Shown piece after piece: positions 1 to 9,905 of a stretch of DNA of 42,072 bases; the first letter of the stretch is position 1; the number at the start of each line of letters is the position of its first letter. Position numbers and translations under genes: made by a program. The notes below the pieces were generated by a model. That model was given only the letters and a program-made list of their open reading frames with translations. It was not told the DNA's origin and ran no database searches. Origin of the DNA: Candidatus Anaerobiospirillum pullicola (lineage in GTDB: Bacteria; Pseudomonadota; Gammaproteobacteria; Enterobacterales; Succinivibrionaceae); NCBI GenBank assembly GCA_018884035.1, contig JAHLFE010000208.1, forward strand, positions 1 through 42,072, given 5' to 3'.

Positions 1-18
1 TTAATTAATTAATTAATT
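1..18. repeat. TTAA tetranucleotide run
   Basis: Four and a half copies of TTAA begin the window. Because it lies at the edge, its true length and context are unknown. Confidence 0.8.
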
Positions 19-618
19 CGTTCCTAAGAGCCAGCCAGAGCACCTCCCCTCGGTGTTACCTCTGATAGGGCTGTGGGCCTCATTCTGCCATGGCAATAAG
101 GTTGCTGCGCTCGGCCTAGGTTGAGGTTGCTATGACTTCCTCTGTAACCTACGCTGTTGTCGCTGTTGCTGGCATGGTCGCTGGCGTTGACATTGTCGCT
201 GTCGTGAGCGTTTAATGCCCTTGTTTCTGCCCGTAGCTCTGCCTTTTCGCAGCACCCTTTGCACCACAATGGTTCTCGACCTTGCACAAAATCGGGGGCA
301 AAATCGTTCAGTTTAGCATGTGCTTCCGCCGCAAATAAAGGATTTGCGCCTCTCTTTGTGCACTGTGACCACTTTTCTCTTCTCTTGCCTCTAAGAGCCT
401 TGGCGCTGCTCTGTTTTTCGTTACAATCGTTAACGATTGCGGCTTTGTCGCTGCTCCACACATGGTATGCCTTGCTTTGCCTTTAAGACTTGCCGTCCAG
501 AGTACAGCCTTAGTGGCTGTTTAGCTCTTGTCTAGAGCCAGTGGCTATCGCCGCTTTAAGGGGCGGGCGCTGCTATTGCTCATGGAATGAAGTTTGGCTA
601 CTTAAGCGTTAAAGCCAA

Positions 619-753
619 GGAATGACGGACTTTAGGGTAATCATGTTGCAACGTCTTAAGATAGGATTAGACTCACCTGCACCATTCATCTCGAGGTAGG
701 TGACGCTGCCAGCACTCATTCCTTTCTCCGGCATTTATTCGATCACTCATTCC
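619..753. repeat. MITE-like element, copy 1 (135 bp, shortened)
   Basis: This matches the element at 26021-26171. The shared 132 bases (622-753 against 26040-26171) align without gaps and differ at 9 positions. The ends form the inverted repeat GGAATGA...TCATTCC. Copy 1 lacks 16 bases of the left arm relative to copy 2, explained exactly by a deletion between two ATGAC direct repeats, so its left terminal repeat is damaged. An internal potential stem (CTCACCT with AGGTAGGTG) remains. I infer a non-autonomous mobile element; no transposase gene lies nearby. Confidence 0.75.
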
Positions 754-960
754 CAGCCGCTTTAGGTTGGTTGTTAGGTAGAAGCAGGGCCTAGCCTGTA
801 GACATGCCTCAGCAGAAGGAGATGGCTATTGTTATTGGCACCTTGAGACGTAGTGGTCACGTAAATTCGCGCGACTTGTGAGTGGTAACAATCAAACCCC
901 CAGCGCTACGTCACACACCTAGCGCACAGGGCGGGGTCAGGTGGGTAGGGTACAGCTGAG

Positions 961-3900
961 ATGGGTTTCAGTCTAAATAATATTGTCGCGCTGATTAATC
1001 GCAACGAGCCTTTACCTATCGGCTTTGCTAAAGCCTTACGCAATGTCGCTGACCTCACCTTTAATCGCGGTATTTACACCATCGCCGTCGACGATCTCTA
1101 CGCTGCGCTGGAATTAGACCTCGATCCTAATGTCGATCTGATCGGTGCCGAGTGCTACGTCAATTCCGATAACCTCTACAAGGTCGTCAGCATCTTAAGC
1201 CGCCAAGGCGTGAGCATGATTCCGCTCTCTGTGCCATGCACCTTAAGCGTCTATAGCACCGTCTACCTGCTTAAAAAGCCTGACCTCAACTTAGATCAGG
1301 ACGTGGCGCTCATTACGCGCTTTGCTAAGAACCGTCCGCAGCAGCTTACCAATCGCGAGCTGGACTCTTTAAAGCGGGCTCAGGAGAAGTTACGCAACTA
1401 CAATATCTTAGTGCGTATCTTTGAGTGCTTAGGTGCCGCCCAATCATCACCGCTGGATGCCAATCAGCGCAGCGTCTTAAGCGAAATCATGTCTAACATG
1501 ATGCTGCCTCATGACGGTGAGCGCTACCTGCGCTCGGTCTACACCTACGCCTGCGATTACGGTTCCTTTCAGTACCTCTACGATCAGCCTAAGTACTTTT
1601 CCAAGCCCCTTGCCCCTGCGCTGCAAGAGAGCGTGATCGATACTGTCGCGCGCATCATTGCTCCGTCCCACCAAAAGATCACCGTTCCGGATAACTTCCC
1701 ATGGAAGGCGCTCTTAGAGCAGCGCTATAAGATCTACTGTCCACAGATCTTTGATCTGGGGGGCAGTGCTAGTAAAGAGTCATTGACGCGCATTCCTTTG
1801 CGTGAGCGCCAGCTCTCAGTCTTAACCCTGACGCAAAAGCGTAATCGCCTCAAAAAGCAATTGGATGGGCTGCTCAGCTCCATTAACGCCGCTCCCGCCT
1901 CAGCAGCTGCTGCGGACGAGTCCGAGGCTAATACGAGCACCACTACGCAAGAGGCAGTAGCTGCGGCAGCAAAAGCTGCGGCAGCAGCAAAAACAAGTGC
2001 GCTCAGTGCGGTGAGCAGTGCTGCAGATGTGGCCTCTCGTGTAGATAATACTGAGGCTAATAAGTTGCGCCAGCAATTGCTGCAACAGCGTATGGGTTTT
2101 AGTGCTGACTTCTTGCGCCGCGTTGAGGACATCGCCGCTAAGGATGATCCGTCCTTAACTTTTGATCTCCAAGAATTACAGCAACACCTCCTGCATGATG
2201 AGGACGTGCGGCTGCGCCTGCCTGATTTTGCCCACAGCCGCTTAGAGCTCTTTTTGCCACCCGAGCTCCCCCCAGCTGCCCAGCGCGTGGTGCCTCTAGT
2301 GCAGCTTGATCCTAACAATATGGACGACGTGCGCGTGCGTGGCCACCTCGTCAAGGCTGACGGCTCGCAAAGCTCTGTGCCAGCAATGGAGCAGGTGCTG
2401 CAAGCGACTGCGCACAATTACAACTACAACATGGCCGGTATCACCACGGCTGATGCCGCTAGCCTCGAGTTGCAACGCCTGTTACAGAGCAAGATCAGTA
2501 ACTTTAAGACTAAGCGCAATCAAAACGTCGATGACTGGAGCATGGAGCGGCAAAACCTCAAGGCCAGCGCTTATCTCCGCTCTAATGATGCGCCATGGAT
2601 CGATCCTGCTACCTTCCCTGCTTTTGCTTCTGATGCTACCAACAAAAACTCGGGGCTCATGGGCTCGTGGGGTACTGCCCAAGGTGCTAACTTAAAGCGG
2701 GATAACCCTTTTCACGTTGTTGGTTTCTGCTGGGATCGGCTCACCCATCTCTATCACAGCTACATGGTCTGGGCTGAGGATAGTGAGCATCCTTGGCCTA
2801 ACCTCAATGCCGACTATGGCAGCAATCTCTTACAGTTTGTGCTCTTCCCGCTAAAGCAGCTGGGGCGCTTAGACCGCCTCAATTGCTTTGAGTTTATCCT
2901 GCGTAAGATGTTTGCGGCGCAAAATGCCAGCAGTGCTTTGGATGAGCACGGCCGTACTGATGAGGTGCCGCTGCAGCTGTTATTTGAGCTGGAGCTGCAA
3001 AATGACTACATCCTGCAGCATGGCTGTCACCTGCCGCTGATCTTCTATCACAGCCTCTACTACTTTGATAAGTACTTAGAGCACCCAGCGACGCACTTTA
3101 ATAACGAGCTGTTCTATCTGGAGCTGCTCCAAGACACGCCTTTTGCGCTCAACATCTACCTCTCACGTATTTGCCATAAGTATGGCTCGCGTCTCATTGA
3201 CATCCCGCACGAGTTCTATGGCTTGCTGGCCTTAGCGCAGCTCTTCTTCCCGCTGAACGAGGTCAAGCAAGAAAGCCGTAGACTCTTACAGTTCTTGCTC
3301 GCGCCATCGCTTAAGGCTTCAAACAACTTTGCTAAGGTTGTGACCATGCGCCGTTTGGCGCATTGGTTAGGCCGCTATGTGCAGGAGCAGGCGAACAAAG
3401 GTAACTACATCAGCTTGGAGTTAATGCCGCTAAACGTAGGCGGTGGTGACTTTGCCGCTGTAGCTTACAACCAGCCACTGAGCGCAGACCCGCTGCACAC
3501 GGAGACGTCACCAAGTGCCGTTCACGCTGCGCTGGCTGCTAACGCCTCCTTTGAGCTCATTGCGGGTTTATCGGCCCCAGAGCAAGAGGTGGTCACGGCT
3601 ACCTTAAAGCTCTTACCGGCGTATTGCGCCAAATCGCTCTTGCTGCGCAAATTGGTCGCGGCTATGGTGGTGAAGTTCTTTGCTCACCCTGAGCAGTTCT
3701 ACCGCCAAGCGCAGCAGCAACAGCAGATGAAAGCCACAGCAGCGGCAGTGGCCAGTGCGGCAGCTCTGACAAATGATGGTGACGGCGCGCCTGCATCGAC
3801 GCTGGCTGCTGCTGAGATTACGGCTAGCACGCAAGACGCAGCGGACGAAAGCACTGTCGCCACGGCCGTTACTGCTACTACCTCTGCTCACGATGTTAAC

Positions 3901-6732
3901 GATTATGCTGCCGCTGCCGCTGCTGCCGCTGAGGGTGAGGGTACTCTGGGCATGGCGGTAGAGGAGGATACTCTTGGCGATGATGATGATGATGATGACG
4001 CTTTGGGCAGTGACTTTGCGGATGGTGATGAGTATGCCGCGCGCTTTACCACCAAGAAGGGCCGCTTTGTCCCTGGTGGCCTAGATAAGAGCGCTAGCGT
4101 TCACTTTGCCGCTAACTACACTGAGGGCAATGCCTCTTACTTTTTAAAACAGGCCACAGCGACGCGCGCGGGCAAGAAAGCTAAAGCTAGAGCGCAGGTG
4201 GGAGTCGGTGGCGCCTTGGCGCAAGTTGCCAATGTGATGCCACAGCGTAAGATTGCGGCACAAAAGGCCAAAAAGGCCGCCCAAGAGGCACAGCTGGCTA
4301 CACCGCAGGCAGCTGAGCAGAGTGCACCGCAGACAGCTGTAGTTGCTGCCGAGGGAGATGCTGCGGTACAGCAGCTGACTGCACAAAAGCAGGGCTTAGA
4401 AAAGCTCAGTGCTAACGCTAAGGTGCAATTGCTCACACAGCAATCCCGCAGTAAAAAGCGCAGTGCGCAAGCCCGTAACAATGCTGCCAAGCATGCAGCT
4501 GCCGCTCCGCAAGAAGCCGCCTCACGCTTTGCTTCGGGGCAAACCTTCCTTGAGAATCTGTTACAGCGTGTTGAGCGTGAGCAGAGTAAGGCTTTAGAAG
4601 CCTCGTTTGAGCAAATTGTGCAGGCTGCTTTCCTCTATTTGGATCACAACCAATTGACGCCAGAGGCCTTTGCCGCTGCCATGGCTTCTATGAGTCTCAC
4701 GGCAAGTGCCATGGCATCCCCAGCAGCTGTTGATGCCGACGTTGACAGTGATGCTGCCGCGTCTGATGCATGTGAGCTGACCGCCGAGCGTCTTAATCAG
4801 CTGCAAGCAGAGCAAGAGGCTTTACGCCAGCTTTTGACCACTGCCATTGTGGATGCAGCCCAGATGTGCTTAGGCGGGCATATGGCCCCAAGCCACATAG
4901 CCCGTACTCGGGCGCTGCAACAGGAGCTGCAGCGTAAGCAATTAAGCTGGATTAATAACACGCCACTAGAGAAGCAACAGCAGCTTAATGACTACTTTGC
5001 CCCTGACTGTGATGCACGGGTCTTTGGTAGTAACTCTCCTTTTGGTGATGAGCTCTTAGAGCCTCTGTATCAGCGCTATGTGGTGCCAGTGCTGCGTCGT
5101 TTGCTCTTTAAGGAGCAGCGCTGCTTCTACGCTTTTTACCCCGCCGTAGAGCACATGAAGGAGCTGCTGACGTGCTTGCTTCAGTATACGGTGCTGACCT
5201 TTGATCAGTGCACCTTTACCCAAGGCGCGAGCAAGCGCGTGCTCATTGACTCCTTTGTCTATGAGCCTAGTGAGGCTAAGTACGCGTCCTTACGGCAATT
5301 TGCTCTGCGGGTGCAAGAGGCCTCGGCTCTGGGCTTTGCCGATGGTATCCCTTATAGCCAGATGCTTGCTTTAGAGCAGGTTTTACGGCACAACCTCAAA
5401 GTGCAATTGGTACCTCACTACAATTGGGCTAGCCGTGACCAGCTGGTGCTGCGTCCTTTTTACAAGCAGGTACGTGTGCTGTCTTTACCAGAGGAGCTGC
5501 AAGATAAAGAGATGCAGAGCTACCTTGAGAGTCTGCTCTTAGCGCTCTTCTTGTCTTACGTGGCTTTAGAGCTGCTCTATGCGGTGACTACAGTCGACAA
5601 TGAAGACCAGCTCATGGCGATGCTGGTCAAAGAGCTCAATGACTACTTGCACTTACGTGGCGACTACAGCGTGAGCTTTGTTTATGAATACGTCAAAGCC
5701 ACGCTGGAGGTGATTAAGGACAATGGCGCGCTCTCTGACAAGAGCTTCTTACAGCAACTGGCCAGCAGCAATAAGCCATGGCTGCCACAGCTCTTAGGCC
5801 AACACATGAAGCACTGTTTTACTTTCTTCCGCCACCTGCTCATGGTGCTCTTTGGTTGTGTCAAAGCGAGCAATGTGCACAAGGAAAAGGTGGAGCAGGG
5901 CTATAAGCTCTTAGAGCCGCTCTTTAAGTTAGATGAGGTGCATACGGGACGGAGGCCACAGCCAAAGAAGGGCCTCATGATTCTCTTCAATAACGCCGAG
6001 GAGATGAAAAAGGCGCATCCAGTGGAAGCACCGCGCTTAGAGCTGGACATGCAAAAGATTCAAGCCAAGCTCAAAGAAAGCGAGCAGGTGCAGCAGGTGA
6101 TTACGCAGCTGCGTGAGCAAGAAGAGGCACTAGTGCAACATAAGGAGCAGGAGCTTAATGCCTCTTTAGCAGAGTCTGATCGGGCGCAGAGTGCGCAGGC
6201 GGCAGCTGAGGCTCGTGCTGCATCTGTTGCAGTGGCTGCTGCATCCGCCGCCACCGCATCTGTGTTCTCTGCTTCTGCTGCCACAACTGCCGCAAGTAGT
6301 GCACAGCCAAGCGCGGGGATAGCACAAGAGAACGAGGCCACGCCAGCGGTGCAGGACAGCGCTGCTGGGGCGGCCGCCGCTGCAACTGAGCGCGCCACGC
6401 CACGCATAGCGTCGGAGCCTGTGCCTGCGACTACAGCTGCTACTGACAGTGGCAGTGTGACCCTTGCCAGCAAGCTCGGGCCAAAAGAGCGCTCGGTCAT
6501 TGAGGCTATTGCGGTACAGGGTACCGATGCTATGGTGTACTCAGAGTTTAACGGTATCTGTGTCAGCCATGGCTTAATCTCCGGTAACTACTGCATTGAG
6601 GTGCTCAATGAGTACGCGTTTGCGGAGTATGACGAGCCAGTGCTGGAATTAGACGGCAGTGGTGAGGGCGCAATTGTGTATATCACCACTGATCTCTTAC
6701 AGGATATGTACAAGAAAAGCCGTGCACTTTAG
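961..6732 (+). CDS. Giant low-complexity protein with possible TerB-C-like C-terminus
   Basis: A 1923-aa protein I do not recognise as a whole. Predicted folded segments (about residues 1-310, 570-850, 1230-1290, 1370-1720 and the last 85) alternate with long Ala/Gln/Ser/Thr-rich linkers, including polyalanine stretches, a run of seven Asp at about residue 1006 (GAT repeat near 3978) and a predicted coiled coil at about 1700-1770. The last 85 residues, starting GPKERSVIEAIAVQ and containing an acidic NEYAFAEYDEPVLELD stretch before a final DLLQDMY, resemble the TerB-C domain of tellurite-resistance-associated proteins; that is pattern recognition only. No signal peptide or membrane segment is evident, so a cytoplasmic location is likely. 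The ATG at 961 has only a weak G-rich upstream site. It converges on the 475-aa gene on the other strand. Confidence 0.55.
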   Translation: MGFSLNNIVALINRNEPLPIGFAKALRNVADLTFNRGIYTIAVDDLYAALELDLDPNVDLIGAECYVNSDNLYKVVSILSRQGVSMIPLSVPCTLSVYSTVYLLKKPDLNLDQDVALITRFAKNRPQQLTNRELDSLKRAQEKLRNYNILVRIFECLGAAQSSPLDANQRSVLSEIMSNMMLPHDGERYLRSVYTYACDYGSFQYLYDQPKYFSKPLAPALQESVIDTVARIIAPSHQKITVPDNFPWKALLEQRYKIYCPQIFDLGGSASKESLTRIPLRERQLSVLTLTQKRNRLKKQLDGLLSSINAAPASAAAADESEANTSTTTQEAVAAAAKAAAAAKTSALSAVSSAADVASRVDNTEANKLRQQLLQQRMGFSADFLRRVEDIAAKDDPSLTFDLQELQQHLLHDEDVRLRLPDFAHSRLELFLPPELPPAAQRVVPLVQLDPNNMDDVRVRGHLVKADGSQSSVPAMEQVLQATAHNYNYNMAGITTADAASLELQRLLQSKISNFKTKRNQNVDDWSMERQNLKASAYLRSNDAPWIDPATFPAFASDATNKNSGLMGSWGTAQGANLKRDNPFHVVGFCWDRLTHLYHSYMVWAEDSEHPWPNLNADYGSNLLQFVLFPLKQLGRLDRLNCFEFILRKMFAAQNASSALDEHGRTDEVPLQLLFELELQNDYILQHGCHLPLIFYHSLYYFDKYLEHPATHFNNELFYLELLQDTPFALNIYLSRICHKYGSRLIDIPHEFYGLLALAQLFFPLNEVKQESRRLLQFLLAPSLKASNNFAKVVTMRRLAHWLGRYVQEQANKGNYISLELMPLNVGGGDFAAVAYNQPLSADPLHTETSPSAVHAALAANASFELIAGLSAPEQEVVTATLKLLPAYCAKSLLLRKLVAAMVVKFFAHPEQFYRQAQQQQQMKATAAAVASAAALTNDGDGAPASTLAAAEITASTQDAADESTVATAVTATTSAHDVNDYAAAAAAAAEGEGTLGMAVEEDTLGDDDDDDDALGSDFADGDEYAARFTTKKGRFVPGGLDKSASVHFAANYTEGNASYFLKQATATRAGKKAKARAQVGVGGALAQVANVMPQRKIAAQKAKKAAQEAQLATPQAAEQSAPQTAVVAAEGDAAVQQLTAQKQGLEKLSANAKVQLLTQQSRSKKRSAQARNNAAKHAAAAPQEAASRFASGQTFLENLLQRVEREQSKALEASFEQIVQAAFLYLDHNQLTPEAFAAAMASMSLTASAMASPAAVDADVDSDAAASDACELTAERLNQLQAEQEALRQLLTTAIVDAAQMCLGGHMAPSHIARTRALQQELQRKQLSWINNTPLEKQQQLNDYFAPDCDARVFGSNSPFGDELLEPLYQRYVVPVLRRLLFKEQRCFYAFYPAVEHMKELLTCLLQYTVLTFDQCTFTQGASKRVLIDSFVYEPSEAKYASLRQFALRVQEASALGFADGIPYSQMLALEQVLRHNLKVQLVPHYNWASRDQLVLRPFYKQVRVLSLPEELQDKEMQSYLESLLLALFLSYVALELLYAVTTVDNEDQLMAMLVKELNDYLHLRGDYSVSFVYEYVKATLEVIKDNGALSDKSFLQQLASSNKPWLPQLLGQHMKHCFTFFRHLLMVLFGCVKASNVHKEKVEQGYKLLEPLFKLDEVHTGRRPQPKKGLMILFNNAEEMKKAHPVEAPRLELDMQKIQAKLKESEQVQQVITQLREQEEALVQHKEQELNASLAESDRAQSAQAAAEARAASVAVAAASAATASVFSASAATTAASSAQPSAGIAQENEATPAVQDSAAGAAAAATERATPRIASEPVPATTAATDSGSVTLASKLGPKERSVIEAIAVQGTDAMVYSEFNGICVSHGLISGNYCIEVLNEYAFAEYDEPVLELDGSGEGAIVYITTDLLQDMYKKSRAL

Positions 6733-7034
6733 GGGAGGGCTATTCCCTGAGAGGCTGTCCTAAAGGTGATCACGATGAGTGTGAAGAGGCGTGGTCACTG
6801 GCTCTTGCTGCCCTTGTCCTTGCCATTCCTTAGAGATACGGCCGCTGTTACAGCAGTGCCTGTATTTTAAATGTGATCAGAGCTTTTGCGGTGTGAGCGG
6901 AGCGCGGGGCGCTGGGGCAGGGAGCAGGAGCTTTGCTCCGGCAAACATCCTACAAACAATAAAGGCATGAGCTCTGCTGCGCCCATGCCCTGTAGACTGA
7001 TCGTCTTGTCTTGTCCTGTGGTCAGCTGCTACTG
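6733..7034. other. Convergent intergenic region
   Basis: Gap between two convergent genes. It holds a likely minus-strand terminator (6953-6989) and a small GGAGC-TTT-GCTCC hairpin near 6925 with no T tract. No gene is seen. Confidence 0.6.
6953..6989 (-). terminator. Probable terminator of the 475-aa gene
   Basis: On the minus strand GGCATG pairs with CATGCC, with two further inner G-C pairs around a loop, followed by a T-rich TTTATTGTTT tract. It lies about 45 bases past the stop codon of the 475-aa gene. Confidence 0.6.
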
Positions 7035-8462
7035 TTAAACCAAATAGTCGTACCAGTGCTCGTCGATCTTGCTCTCTAAGATGAGCTTGGTCATGTTAAA
7101 CACCTGACGTGGTCCAAACTTTAAGGTCACCAAGCGGCTTTGCTCCAGCATCTGTGGCGCCTCTGTTTTCGCTTCTAAGCTTGAGGCCGCCTCATGAGGC
7201 TGCGGCGTGTAGTGGAACTCAGGTGGGTCGGCATTAACCGTCTTGACCTTCTTTGGTGGCTCATAGCCCATTACATGGCGCGTGCGGGTTGTTTCCTGTT
7301 TGCTGCTGCGGTTATCTACCCGCCACAGCGATGGCGTTGGCGAGAGCGCCTCTAAGTCAGGTTGTGCCTGCTTCTGCTCTTCCAGCGCTTGCTGTTGCTC
7401 CTTGCGTGCATCGTCTAAAATCGCGGTGGCCTTGCTCTCTTCGTTTAAAGTCGCACCTGCGATGTCATCACCATGATGCCACTGTGAAGCGCTCTCCTTA
7501 ATCGCCTCTTCCTGTTGCTCGGCCTTGGTCTTGAGCAGATCCTTGTTGATAATGGCACCCACAGGAATCTTACTGGCAACCTCAGCATAAGGCGCATAGC
7601 GCTGTTTGGTGATCTCAGGCTGGTATCTAAAGTCGTGTGGTGGCTCAATGATTTGCACGGAGCTGGCAAAGCTCAGAGGATTGGTGGGATCAATCGGCAC
7701 CTTGGTGTTGATGCGGGCGCGGCTCATGGAGAGCACAGGATTGCCCGAGTCCTCGAACTTGCGTGGAGGCATGTCCTTATCAAGCTTTGGGTGGGCGTCT
7801 ATAGCCGTAAATTGCACCGGCGTGTTCATTTGTACCGGTGAAGGGGCCTTGTGGTTAGGCTGATCTGGGACTACGGTCAGTAAGTGGGTATCAGCGGTGA
7901 TGATGTTTGGGTTTAGGTGGCGTAGCTTGGTGTAGTTAATCAGCACCTCAAGGAAGTAATCACACAGCTCCTTGCCGGAAAACAGTGGCTTTAAGCACTT
8001 GAGGGCGCACAGGCCTAAGTAGGTGCAATCATCACGCAGCGAGTCTAAGTTTGGCTCGTAGTCAAAGCTGTTGATGAGGTAGCCATAATCGAGGGCAAAG
8101 TCATAGACTTCACGGCCAATTTGTTCTTCGACCTTGGCAAGATCCTGTTTGTTACTGATACGCGCTAATTGTGGCGCACTGATGCAGGCACCTAAGTACA
8201 CCACCAGCTTATCAAGCTCACGTAAGCGGATTAAGCATAAGCGGTCGGCGCTGTTCTCAAAGCAGTAGGTGAGATTGTGCTCTGCGTGGAATTGCGCCAG
8301 CTCAGGGTGCATACGATAGAGAGTGTCAGAAATCTGCTCTGGCGTCTTAGCTTCGATGAAACGGCGTTGCTTAGCGTGGAAATCACGATTAAAGCTAAGA
8401 ATGCGGCTTAGCAAGTCTTGCTGTGAGAGCAAGTAGCGCGCATAGTAGGGTGTCAACGCCAT
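7035..8462 (-). CDS. Hypothetical protein, possibly SctK/YscK-like
   Basis: A 475-aa protein. Residues 84-127 (KLVVYLGACISAPQLARI... then an acidic helix ending REVYDFALDYG) have the pattern of the SctK/YscK/OrgA family, cytosolic adaptors of type III secretion sorting platforms: a hydrophobic LG(A/C) helix, an L-x-R-I turn, then a G-x-x-x-Y-x-F-A helix. This is a judgement from memory of the family. Residues about 200-440 are charged, Pro/Gln-rich and probably disordered, and the C-terminal 40 residues look folded again. The N-terminus is cytoplasmic in character. The ATG at 8462 is preceded by AAAGGG nine bases upstream. No other type III secretion component is in the window, so it is either an orphan or belongs to a scattered system. 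The function is otherwise unknown. Confidence 0.5.
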   Translation of the reverse strand: MALTPYYARYLLSQQDLLSRILSFNRDFHAKQRRFIEAKTPEQISDTLYRMHPELAQFHAEHNLTYCFENSADRLCLIRLRELDKLVVYLGACISAPQLARISNKQDLAKVEEQIGREVYDFALDYGYLINSFDYEPNLDSLRDDCTYLGLCALKCLKPLFSGKELCDYFLEVLINYTKLRHLNPNIITADTHLLTVVPDQPNHKAPSPVQMNTPVQFTAIDAHPKLDKDMPPRKFEDSGNPVLSMSRARINTKVPIDPTNPLSFASSVQIIEPPHDFRYQPEITKQRYAPYAEVASKIPVGAIINKDLLKTKAEQQEEAIKESASQWHHGDDIAGATLNEESKATAILDDARKEQQQALEEQKQAQPDLEALSPTPSLWRVDNRSSKQETTRTRHVMGYEPPKKVKTVNADPPEFHYTPQPHEAASSLEAKTEAPQMLEQSRLVTLKFGPRQVFNMTKLILESKIDEHWYDYLV

Positions 8463-9506
8463 AAGAGACCCTTTAAGCTGAAAGCGCTCGTAGTAAGTTT
8501 AAGTGCACAGACTGCGAGCAAGACCGACATAAAACGAAGCGCCTCGATGCAGGCGCGTACACATGATTGTTGTTTGCCTAAAGAGTGATTTGGCGCCGTG
8601 CAAGGCAGTAGAGTAGCTCTGCCTAGAGCTAGAGGCAGCGTCTCTAGAGCGCACTCAAGTCAGCGCGCAGAGGCTGAGAAAAACAACCACAAGCGAGCGG
8701 AGAAGCAGCAGGCAGTAAACAAGGCAGCAGGCAGCAAGTTATGGTGAGATCTCTACGCAAAAGATAGATCTATGCTGCTTACAATGCCAAAATTACCCTT
8801 TAGACTTACTTTCATTTTACGGCAAAAAGCAAGCCTTTATGAATGGTGTGGCGCCTGTTTTCGGGAAATAAGAGGGGGAAGATCCCTGCAAAGGGTGATA
8901 CTAATGGGGCCCATAGGTAATTAAGTCACCTACAATGGAGCAAGGGCCTAGGGCAGCATTGCTCATGTGCAGAGGAAGAGAGCATCTTTCAAGGTGCGCG
9001 GCAAGAGCGCGGCTCTGACGATAAGGGGGCCGTGATGAGCAAGATCCTTGCTTCTTGCCTCCGTGGTGATTGCTTGTGGATACTTGTGGGGATATGCACG
9101 CAGTGCCAGCAAGCCAATAACACTCAAAACGCGCCCACAGTAAGGACATACGAGAAAACAGTGTTACAAGGGAAAAGCGGAACGCAAAGCGCAGAGAATG
9201 TTTGGTAGGGATAAGGACAAGAAGAACTAAGAAAGATTACGCAGCTGTTAAGCCTATTGAGGAGAGCTTAGCTGCTGCGTGACCACGTGAAAACAGCAAG
9301 TGCATGGCGCTGGCACGAACGTAGAGCTCGACCTACATTGTTGTGTAGTGAGTGTGGAAATGTAGATCGCATTCGTGCAGCACCGAGCGCAAGAGCGCAG
9401 AGAAGGAGCTTCTTTCTCTGTCTCCTGCTTGTGCCTATATCCCTATATCCATGGCAAGACTGTCCTCTGACAGCCACCAGTGAAGCCACTGGAGCTGCCA
9501 GAGCTG

Positions 9507-9905
9507 TTGGGAAAAGAGGGTTTTCCCAAAATTGCTGCCGTTAGTACTAAACAGCAATGCAAGGTCAATGGGGTGACCTTGGTGGCGTTAAGAAACGGTG
9601 CGCTTACGCCGGTCAAAACAGTCTGTAGGCCTAAGGTTGCCTGAAACCTTAGCCTACCCATGCAGTGGTGCAGCAGCCTAAGAGAGCCGAGTTCCTAGGC
9701 TTAAGAACCTCACAACCTGCTACAGGTAAAACCTCTCACAAGGACTGGTGTGTCACCAGAGCTTGCGTGGCACTTAACCCTTCGCTGACGATGGAGAAAA
9801 ATCGCCATTGTGCTCAGTTGCGAGGTTTTCTCGATTGAGGCCTAAAGTTTGGCGAAACCTAGGTGGTTGCCAGCCCCCTAGACCTCTTTCGAGCCCGCCA
9901 TCCTC
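9507..9905. ncRNA. Possible structured RNA (strand undetermined)
   Basis: At least six inverted repeats follow one another within 400 bases: 9507-9529 (9-bp arms TTGGGAAAA/TTTTCCCAA), 9561-9580 (AAGGTCA/TGACCTT), 9625-9657 (13 bp with one bulge, GTAGG-CTAAGGTT paired with AACCTTAG-CCTAC), 9675-9701 (AGCCTA/TAGGCT), 9745-9759 (CTGGTG-TGT-CACCAG) and 9813-9839 (CTCA..CGAG/CTCG..TGAG). This exceeds what I see in neighbouring gaps. It does not match tmRNA, RNase P RNA, SRP RNA or 6S RNA motifs that I can check by eye. No clear promoter or terminator was found. Confidence 0.3.

Larger units (their letters stand above)
1..960. other. Gene-free stretch with one repeat element
   Basis: I see no convincing gene here. 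The short open frames have no ribosome binding site and no recognisable protein character. The stretch opens with a TTAA tetranucleotide run (1-18) and holds a 135-bp repeat element at 619-753. The last 100 bases before the large gene are G-rich, and I could not pick out a clear promoter. Confidence 0.6.

Noticed and set aside
24..461. 145-codon minus-strand frame at the left edge
   Set aside because: No ribosome binding site, no protein-like pattern, and compositional oddity typical of chance frames.
9860..9900. TTTCGAGCCC resembling a tRNA T-loop
   Set aside because: Flanking bases do not form a T-arm stem and no acceptor or anticodon arm could be found.
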